From the NCBI RefSeq assembly GCF_023898315.1, contig NC_064614.1, positions 1,055,744,432-1,055,808,431 of the forward strand: a stretch of DNA of 64,000 bases, given 5' to 3'. Below are positions 55,661-64,000 of this stretch, piece after piece. Position numbers and translations under genes: made by a program. A model generated the notes under the pieces. That model searched no databases, had not been told where the DNA came from, and saw only the letters and a program-made list of their open reading frames with translations. This DNA is from Schistocerca nitens. Taxonomy: Eukaryota > Arthropoda > Insecta > Orthoptera > Acrididae. Position 1 is the first letter of the stretch, and each line of letters begins with the position of its first letter.

Positions 55661-58087
55661 CAAAGACACATACACATTCACCACAGGAATGCTATGGAGG
55701 CCTTTACAGGCTGGTGTTACTGACAGTTCAAGCAGTAAGCAATCCCTTTCCCATGCCCCTTCCTCCTTAGACCAATGAGAAACCTAGGCCTTCTTCGAAA
55801 CATCATGCTTTTAAATCTTGCTCTTATGTGTTTGCGAACCCATTTTCAGCTGGGAGTAAACCTAGGTGGCATCAACACACGTAATCTGTATAAATCTGTA
55901 TAAAATTATTAGTTTGTGGCTACGTTATAAGATTCGTAAATACAATCCTCCAAGATAGCTGAACATGCGCGAGGACCGCCAATGCTTTAAGGCAGAATAA
56001 GAAGTCTCGCAATATTAGTGATCTGACGCCACTATAAGAATTGCAGATAGATGTGCAGATAATCTGAAGTATATACGTTCTCGCCAAACAGAAGTGAGAC
56101 TGAACAATCGCCACAGCGCAGCAAAAATCAACTGTTCATACATACAGAGGTCAAAAAGCCCTACTCGAAATACGAAAAAAAAGAAGTTTATGGAGGAGTA
56201 TTCACATATCAAATGACGATAAACTGATGTTCCAAACACCAATTAACATAGCATCAACGTCATTCCAAGTGCTACCGAAACACACATAATGGTTGCTGGG
56301 ATAAAGAAGCTGCACATATCTCGTAATAGTACAAACATCACCATGCTTACGACGAGATGCTGAATGTCTCAGTCAGCGCTACCGAACCATGGGCCGTGGC
56401 GCCGGCGTCATCACTGCGAGCTTGCAGCGAGATCTGGGAACAGTGAGTGGACCCTGGCCCTCCATCACTTATCTGTATATGTAGCCACCTGTCCCTGGAA
56501 CAGCCGTATCACTGGCTGCAAGTAACCGCGGGATAAACGGCGTACGTAATCTACTAAATGAAGGATATCGTCGGCGGTGAATGATGCAAGCAGCAACGAT
56601 CAAGCAGTTGCTTTACCCCAGCTCACGTCACTATGTTCAGAAGACTGTGCTCCACGGTCACTATGTTCAGAAGGCTGTGCTCGCAACGCAGTCATTACGA
56701 AATGACATCTGGCAGCATGCCACGCACTAACAGCGGCATCTGTAATTGCAGGAAGCTGTTGATAAGACTACCAGCATGCATCAGTCGAAATGCGAAGCAG
56801 CTATAGGAAGCCATATGCATATAAAGACTGTGAGCTGCTGGATTTAGCCACAGAGCATTATTTAGTGGCATAAACGCACCCAACATCCTACTTGCACTCG
56901 GCATAATAATATCAAAAGATGTATAGTACTGGGCGTCGATGAATCCACCTTTCTTCCGTTTCCAATAAATGGTTAGAGCTCCAGCTACATCCCGTCCACG
57001 ATATTGACCTCGATGATGAATCGTAGACCAAGTAACAATCAACTCAAGTTCAGTGCATGCTGCTTCTGAGAGAGGAGAATTCTGTAGAAAGAATATTACT
57101 AAACCATTTTCTCACTATGTTCTAACGGTAAATGCGACATCTCGTTTGTAAAAGAATGCTCATAAGCTACGCATGTAATCTATTCCTCTTATAGGAGTCT
57201 GCTGGATAAATTCTTTAGAGAGCATACGTTAAAGACATGTGCACGTTAATTATATTTCACACCTATTAACGCAATCTGATAGGGGTCACAGGCTGATGAG
57301 CAAATCCTGTAATGTGGTTTTATAAATCAGCGGTCCACACTTCGCAATAGTGGAGTTTTTGTCGCTTATTAACACAATTTACTAACTAGAAGACTTTTTC
57401 CCAGAAAAACAATGACGTAATGCTGGACTTGGAAGAGTAACTTCAATCAGCACGCTAGTATTACACGAGCTTAAATTGGACTATGTTCTTCTTGTTAAAA
57501 TGCTATTGAGAAGTGAAATTAGAGGCAGAGTACACTTTGCGTAAAATAAGAGAAATTAGGGATCCTGCTCCTCTCTAGCTCCGTTTTTTGAGAATAGCAC
57601 AAGGTACCATACCGAGTGTATACTTTTTAGGATGCGAGACGACCTTTTCACGTTATGCTCTTACGAGAAATAAGCGACCCCGTGTTCGAATAAGCATTTA
57701 AAAACACAAGAACCTCAGTCGAAAATCCTGAACATCGATGCGCTTCATCATCTTTGCATGCAAGAGCTTCAATGGCCTGTAACCAACAACCGACCAGTTG
57801 CAGATTACATGTTTATTACATCTTGACCACTGTTCCGGCAGTTTTCAAACTTTCTTCGGAAGGTATTACACCTAGGGTCACATATTATTTATATATAGTG
57901 TAAGAGTCGTTGACTCTGGTTGTTATGTGTGCTTGTCATCTACATAATCGCAATTTAAAATATATAATTTAAAAAGAGTAGCTCTCTACAGTAAGTTTGG
58001 TCTTAAATTTTTTTTAAAATTACCACACATTTGACATGGGTTCAACAACGTGTAGTCTGTCAGTTTAAAGATTTGTGAATATCATGT
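55661..58087. other. No gene confirmed; less AT-rich block at about 56380-57060
   Basis: A 115-residue minus-strand frame (57042-56695) lies in the less AT-rich block, has no motif I recognise, and is not called. A 30-bp tandem duplication lies at 56627-56683 (gtcactatgttcagaag twice). Confidence 0.4.
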
Positions 58088-58097
58088 ATATACAAAT

Positions 58098-58352
58098 CTG
58101 TCCGCCCCGATAGCTGAGTGGTCAGCGTGATGGATTGCTGTCCTATGGGCCCAGGTTCGATTCCCAGCTGGGTCGGAGATTTTCTCCGCTCAGGGACTGG
58201 ATTTTGTGTTGTCTTCATCTTCATTCCATCCCCGTCCGGCGCTCAGGTCGCCCAGTGTGGCGTCGAATGTAATAAGACCTGCACCAAGGCGGCAGGACCT
58301 GCCCCAGTAGGAGCCTCCCGGCCAATGACGCCAAACGCTCATTTCCATTTCC
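58098..58352 (+). mobile_element. tRNA-derived SINE (head type VI)
   Basis: The head reads gtccgccccgatagctgagt with ggtcagcgtgatggattgc (A-box region) and a strong B box caggttcgattcccag; then tcggagattttctccgctca; end ctcatttccatttcc. The 10-bp duplication atatacaaat lies at 58088-58097 and 58353-58362. The body is unlike the type I tail. Confidence 0.92.
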
Positions 58353-58504
58353 ATATACAAATATTTCAAGTAGAAAACCACATGATGTTGAATCCACTGT
58401 CAAATGTGTTGTATGTTTAAGAAATCCTAAGACAAAGCTCCACACTGGATATGGATAGAATGTGATTTGCGTACAGTATTTTCCGAAGAAGACAGTCTTA
58501 AAAC

Positions 58505-58558
58505 TATTTCATGTAAAAATACAACAACCAGCTGGTTCCTGTATTTTTACATGAAATA
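58505..58558. repeat. 54-bp near-perfect palindrome
   Basis: tatttcatgtaaaaataca (58505-58523) pairs over 19 bp with 58540-58558. Inside it, aaccag/ctggtt (58526-58537) pairs again, leaving only a two-base mismatch on each side. It can form one long hairpin or a cruciform. Confidence 0.95.
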
Positions 58559-60434
58559 TCATTATCCACGGCCACGTAGCTCAACAGTCCAAATAAAATG
58601 GACAAATTGTTATAGTCTTAAAACTGTCGAAACTATGGTCAAGGTGTAACGAAACTCTGTTTTGTAACTGGTTGGCTGCTATTTCCAATCCATTGAATAT
58701 GAGTCTAATACTTCTTCAGAATTATATGTGTGGAAGCACTGAAATGTCAGTAAAATACACTTCTGTGGAAGTAGTTCTCAAAATACTTTTAGTACCGATT
58801 CATTAATCCAACATAGTAAACGTCCCACACTATCGATCAGATCCCATATTTTGTAGTAGCACACCACAAAAATCCTAAACATGTCATGTATGTGGCAAAC
58901 AGTTGCAGATCCGAGGGTCAATCTTACGTATTTATTGACAACGCTATATTGACATTAGCACTGTCTGATGGAACAATAATACATTTGCAAGAACTATGTC
59001 ACAGCATAATTCATATTTATGGTCACTAGAATTTTTCATACCCTTAAGAGTATCCAGACAAACCTCTTTGAAGGTACTGTATCACATACTGGTTTGCTTC
59101 CGACAAATAGCCTTCTAAGCTACGTATAGGCCATCATACAACTGTCAGCACCTCCTTTTGGCAGCTCATGTAATCGATTTCAAAAAAAAAAAATTAAAAC
59201 TATAGACATACAGAGTATAGCATGATTTTTATTAATGGAAATTATTAACTCTAGCAGCAAAACAAAAAAAGGCCATGACGCCAACACTCCCAGTCACACG
59301 ATCTTCAATAAGTGATTGAACTTGGGCTATATTGCGTATGACAAGAATACCCCCCATGGCCAATGGTTCCTTCCGGAGAGGGGGGGGGGAGGGGCGAGGG
59401 GGAGCATCCCAGCAACGACGAGCAACAAGCGTGGTGCTAATCTGTTTACCTAAAATGCATGCTTATCGTCTATAGCTATTAAACCCGAAAGTATCATGGA
59501 TAAAATTGTCTTTAGAAGTGAAAGTATCTAACCTAAAATTGTTTCCTTTTTTATTAGTGAAAGTATCCAAGATAAAATTGTTCCAAATTAATTATTCAAC
59601 AAACCTGCTTGAGACTGCGTCTGTGAACTTGTTTCTTGGACTCCTCCATTTTTGCCAGTAATGAAACTTGTATTTGACTCAGCAATCAAGTTTAAGACAG
59701 TAATGCCATTCGTGCAATGGCATTAAGATGGTACTGAAAAATTAACTTTTGGCCCTGATGATTACTTAATGAAATTATTTCTTGACTTGAATAATGGCAG
59801 TTGTGCAATGGCATAAAATTATTTATTTGAAATAACTTTGCTCTGATAACTTTAGTTATACCAAAATCGTTTTCAAACCATGAACTGCACATATATATTG
59901 CATCCTAACTCTGAACATTATCTAACAAAAACCATTTTGAAATCATTATATAGCTTCTCCCATTAACGTGTTAAAGTTTGCTCAATGTAAACTGTGCAGT
60001 GAGAATCCTACCTTAAAGCTATCACCGCACATCTGCTTCCTCTGGGCACCTAGCTACGACTACTCTGTTTTTTACTGCACGCGCCCGGCTCTCTTAACTA
60101 TCAAAGATCCTCCTACTCAAAGATATTATACTCATTCCACCTTGCGGTTGGCAACTATCGACTTTATTTTTTGGATCTACCCTGATCAGACCCTAGCACA
60201 TACCTTTGGAACTATCAGCCCAGATTTTTATAAAAAATGTGAGATGCTGTTCCCAAGTCCAACAACCATTTGGAATAATGTTATGATGCAATTCTAAGGC
60301 CCTCACAATATGCTGATGACTTTGATATTGTTTTAACTAGACCTAAGATTTGTATTTTGATAAAAGGATGCACATAATCTGGACTTGGGTTCTTAGTCCG
60401 GTGCTTATGCACGATCTGTAGTAGTATTAAATGG
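58559..60434. other. No gene seen; small repeats
   Basis: Three decayed copies of gaaagtatc...taaaattgt at about 59489-59585, a 9-bp perfect hairpin at 59702-59724 (aatgccatt / aatggcatt), and a purine run near 59378-59402. A 109-residue frame at 59968-60297 has no recognised content. Confidence 0.4.
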
Positions 60435-60603
60435 CTTAAAATGCGTTATTTACCGGTTCAAACCAGCGACCAATCATTATGAATTAAGTTTTCTGTGATT
60501 TCCCGAAATCGCTTCAGGCATTCCCTAGTCCGAGCTTGTGCTCTGTCTTTATTGACCTAGTTGTCTATGGGACGTTAAGCACTAATCTCCCCCTCCTTCA
60601 CAT
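60435..60603 (+). mobile_element. Decayed SINE fragment related to the type V copy at 12677
   Basis: ccggttcaaaccagcgacca (B box), agttttctgtgatttcccga, aatcgcttcagg, ttgtctatgggacgttaagc and actaatctccccctcc parallel the body of 12677-12907. The head upstream of the B box is not recognisable. Confidence 0.6.
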
Positions 60604-61733
60604 TATTATTTTTGTACAAGTACACAACAGCAGCACGAATTTGCATAATTGATTTCCATTGTAAATTACTACAAATTATAGACAGGTGGATAATATTTTG
60701 CAATAGGTACCTCACAGGTCAAACAGGATTCAGTTGACGGATCGTGTAATACATCTGGTGAAAAGCTCAAGATGGCAGCACCTTCGATTGTATCCTCTAA
60801 GTGTGAATGTAATCACATTAGCTATACACGTGTGCTGCAACATGAATACTCCAAGACCGGGGCTTGGGTAGATGCGATTTTACTTTCTGTAAGCATGATG
60901 GCTTACTAATGGAATGCAATTCACTTTAAAGATATCTTGACTACTTTACTGTAATAAGATAACTGTTTATTTACATAATAACGTATGACCATAAAATGTT
61001 TCACAGACGCTCACGACAGATGGTCGCAGGATGACAGATGGAACTATAGGGTGACCCTTGCGATTCAGCTCGAACTGAATTACCATAGCAGAGACACAAA
61101 GCTATAGATGCGCCGATGGAATCTTAGACCATCCATGGCCAAAGTGCATTAACTCTCCACCGAAACAGAGAGTGTTACATGTGTTGAAAGTAGTAAATTT
61201 ACCATACATGATTCTATCAGAGAAAACTGTAGACAAAGGTTCATGTATGATTAATGGGTTTAAAAATTACACAATCATCAGTCAGTAGTATTAGGAGCTA
61301 ATCTAAATCAAGTAGGGAAAAATTATGCTATTTATGTTGTCCACAGAACCTATATTTACTCCCTATCAGCAAATTTCCAATGATTTCATCTGTTTTTACG
61401 ATTCTGACCACATATGACTTCTAACTAGCACATACTTAGTGAAGAATGCCACAGCATTCAGAATAAAATATCATTGCAGTTTCCTCATACACGCAGAAGT
61501 GCTGGGAGCATAACAGTTTCGTCATGTCTCTCTATAATGCAAGATCTTTCCACTATTAAGGCAGACGTAGTTCACTCCTCTCCTATATCTACTCGTTACA
61601 TCTCCTCTTGATCGGTTACCGTTTCTGTATAATGATTTTATTTCTCTAAGTATATCTGTGGCACCATTTCTGCACCTCCGTCTGTATAAATAACAAAATC
61701 CATACTATTTTTCTCCAAGGGGTCTAACACGAG

Positions 61734-61765
<32 letters not shown>

Positions 61766-62259
61766 TTAGCGAAGATCAAAAAGAACTTGGAGGTGGAAGC
61801 GGAGGCGGAGGCAGAGACTGCCGTGATTCTAATAGAGGACTCTTTCTTGTATTTTTCTAGGGAAGTATTCAAGTGTCCCATCCAGACACTTTGACCTAGT
61901 GCTTACATCACATTTCGACTGCTCCATAAGTGTGAATGCAGGTATCCTGTGTGACCATAACATATCCGAAATTTTTAACTAATTTTTGAGCACTTATCAT
62001 ATTTTTCGATATTAATATATTTGCCCATATTTCATATGTAAGTGAAAAAGTGCATATATGCCCTTACTTCTTACATAATAAGGTGTGACTCGCTATTTGT
62101 TACACCATTCAACTCTGATACATAGTCCCAAACGCAGCAGGATGGGAGCAGTCCAATCTTCTAAGATGACTCAATCGTGATCACCTGGCTGCACGCATAC
62201 TTTCCAGATATGACGAATGTTCAGGTCTTCAGAATTATGTAGAACAGCAGGTGAAAGTG
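60604..62259. other. No gene seen; (CT)n run at 61734-61761
   Basis: AT-rich with short frames. A pure CT microsatellite is followed by a GGAGGC-rich stretch at about 61790-61815. Confidence 0.45.
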
Positions 62260-62379
62260 TAATTGGGCTGCTTCTGTGTTGGCAGCGCTGTGTGGCGCTT
62301 TGCACTGGATCTCTGACAGCGCTTTCTTTGTAAGAGACTCTGTGGTTAGTCGGACTCGTTATTGGAAGTTAATCGGCAG

Positions 62380-62465
62380 TACTGTTGGGCAGTTGGAAGT
62401 TAGTCGCCAGCAGTGATGGAGGTACTGTTGGGCAGTTGGAGGTGAACAGGCAGCAGTGATGGAGG
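62380..62465. repeat. Two tandem copies of a 43-bp unit
   Basis: tactgttgggcagttgga starts each copy (62380, 62423) and cagcagtgatggagg ends each; a few differences lie in the middle. Confidence 0.9.
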
Positions 62466-63350
62466 GTAGAGGTCTGAAGTGTTAGCGTAGGCTAACGATC
62501 TGTACATGTTCGACTTGGAAATTGAATATTATTCATGATTATATATCTTTATACTAGATGTCAACAACGATTTATATACGTGTTTGTCAAACGTTAAAAA
62601 TTCATTATTTGGTTTGCAACAAAATCTTTACTTTGCTAAACACATGCCTATTAGTAGTTAGTGGCTTAAGTAGTTAAAATCGTTTATTTAGGTGGCAGTA
62701 TTGATGATCGCTGTATTACAGTAGTTCACATAAGGAAGATTTTTGTTAGGTAAGTGCTTAATGAAATGTATAGGTTATTGTTAAGATTCCTTTTTAGGAA
62801 GGGCCATTGTTTTGAATTAACTATTTAAAGTCAGGTCGTAATTTTTTTGAGCAGTCACATTGCGTTGCTCTAGAATATTAGCGGGTCAGTGTTGACATGA
62901 CAAAAAAGGAAAGAGGAAATAGGCTCAGTACGTTCAGTTTTACTCAGTTGTTTCAGAACCACATAACGTAGAAGTTTCATTTCCTCAGTCATTCTGCAAT
63001 TTAAGTACAGACACACTCATTTAAATAAAGAAGATTCATCTGTCGACTTTAGCCGAAGATACCTCACTGGAAGCATCTGATATTTCTGGTAGTTTCAATA
63101 ATTACTGCATGATTAGAAATTATTGTTACTGCTAGCGCGTAATTCTATAGAAAATTTCCTTTGTAATTGTAGTTTTTCATTGTTGTACCATATTGTAATG
63201 AGCAAAGCAGTTATGGCATGCATGTGGAGTTGCACCAAGTATTTCGCAGTAGCGTTTGTAATTAATTAGATGTTACTTTCAATGCTGTTTTTAATTTTTT
63301 TTATTTTTGTTCTTCAAATTATGTTTTTCTGTGTTATCGTGTAAACTTCT

Positions 63351-64000
63351 GTGATAATAATGGCGTGTGAAAAGCGCAACACTAGACTCCAAAGTAAATT
63401 GAGAAGTAACAGTGAAGACGAGAGTAGCGTGTTAGCACCACTTAGTAAGGAAGTGACAAATGTCCAAAATAACTTGTTAATTGTGCGTAGGGAAATGGAC
63501 CAGGCAGTAAATAACGGTGTACATAGTGGAACAGTTAGTGAACAGGGAAGTATTGTCGATCGATCGGTCGGCAATAGCTCGCCTCAGGAATGCAAAATGA
63601 CGGAACATAATCTTGCAAATATTGTAGATTCAGGTTTTCAGTACTTACCCCTTTCTCATTTAAGTCAAGACACACACTCTGCTTTTAAAATGCAATGTTG
63701 CCGGGGCAAATGCTCGCCGAAAAGCACATAGGAACATGTCCCAGACACTAATATATTGTTATTACAATTAATGCAACATATGGGAGAAAAGTTTCAAAAG
63801 TTAGACACAACGCTTGAACAAACACGTGAAGGTTCAACTGTTGAGTTACGTAAAATCGAATCTAAATGTCAAAAAGTTTGTAAAGACGTAGAAACGCAAA
63901 TTTGTGAGCACTTTCAGCCTATGTTTTCGCCACATGAAAACACATTACAGAATCATGAAGCAGACATAAAACAACTGCAGACTATTGTTCACGAAAATCA
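63351..64000 (+). pseudogene. gag-like coiled-coil protein, one in-frame stop, open to the window end
   Basis: The frame opens MIIMACEKRNTRLQSKLR and runs 126 codons to a stop at 63729-63731, then stays open in the same frame to the window edge (NILLLQLMQHMGEKFQKLDT, VELRKIESKCQKVCKDVETQ). The later part has heptad-like hydrophobic spacing and is probably a coiled coil, as in the N-terminal part of the gag-like protein at 50856-53132. No capsid or enzyme motif is reached. The Gag identity is inferred from composition and context. Confidence 0.45.

Larger units (their letters stand above)
62260..64000 (+). mobile_element. Probable LTR retrotransposon, 5' part, cut by the window end
   Basis: From about 62260 a leader-like region (ggcagcgctgtgtggcgctt, gacagcgctttctttgtaag) holds a 43-bp tandem duplication (62380-62422, 62423-62465), then about 900 bp of non-coding DNA and a gag-like frame from 63351. 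The arrangement parallels the 5' half of the LTR element at 45940-55078. No LTR partner or clear primer site is visible in the window, so the class is inferred. Confidence 0.45.

Noticed and set aside
1-64000. CRISPR array, bacterial operon or prophage
   Set aside because: No regularly spaced direct repeats, no ribosome-binding-site-led gene runs, and all recognised elements are eukaryotic.

Overview
This 64-kb window looks like transposon-rich intergenic or intronic DNA from a large-genome insect, most likely an orthopteran of the locust type. The basis is the mix of tRNA-derived SINEs sharing a tail that contains 'gtccttaggttagttaggtt', RTE and jockey/CR1-like LINEs, Tc1/mariner elements and a long-inverted-repeat element; I remember this mix from Schistocerca-type genomes. 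The organism call is inference from memory, not from a search. I find no convincing host protein-coding gene, rRNA, true tRNA gene or CRISPR array. Every open frame with recognisable content belongs to a mobile element.

Layout. 1-760: 3' end of an RTE LINE. 1574-1777: a SINE. 3660-5297: a jockey/CR1-like LINE (copy A) whose reverse transcriptase (RT) core is replaced by a mariner fragment. 8200-9920: a second such LINE (copy B), with the RT partly readable. 10681-12907: a cluster of a (TG)n run, a long minus-strand SINE, a 1.16-kb fold-back DNA element and two SINEs. 13826-13872: a compact hammerhead ribozyme fold. 14496-15285: two SINEs. 17144-18694 and 20560-21933: two decayed Tc1-like elements, the first carrying a SINE. 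25625-26500: a decayed RTE LINE. 27092-30000: four SINE-type copies in both orientations. 30730-32210: a repeat block with a recurring GGCTGAAGGCC motif, followed by a hAT-like end and a SINE. 33-41 kb: AT-rich DNA with nothing recognised. 41663-41868: a SINE.

The centre of interest is 42185-55660. A near full-length RTE LINE holds a 9.1-kb Ty3/gypsy-type LTR retrotransposon (45940-55078, minus strand, ATTC target duplication). That element holds a Tc1 transposon (49295-50854), which itself holds a SINE (50348-50477), giving four insertion levels with readable order. The LTR element has lost RT, RNase H and integrase and the start of its 3' LTR. The window ends inside another probable LTR element on the plus strand (62260-64000).

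These parts do not form a host pathway. They are self-propagating elements at different stages of decay. SINE retroposition would rely on LINE enzymes supplied elsewhere, and the short DNA elements on transposases supplied elsewhere. The best leads are the ribozyme fold, the fold-back element with Pol III-like boxes inside both inverted repeats, and the SINE set in which different tRNA-like heads share one tail.
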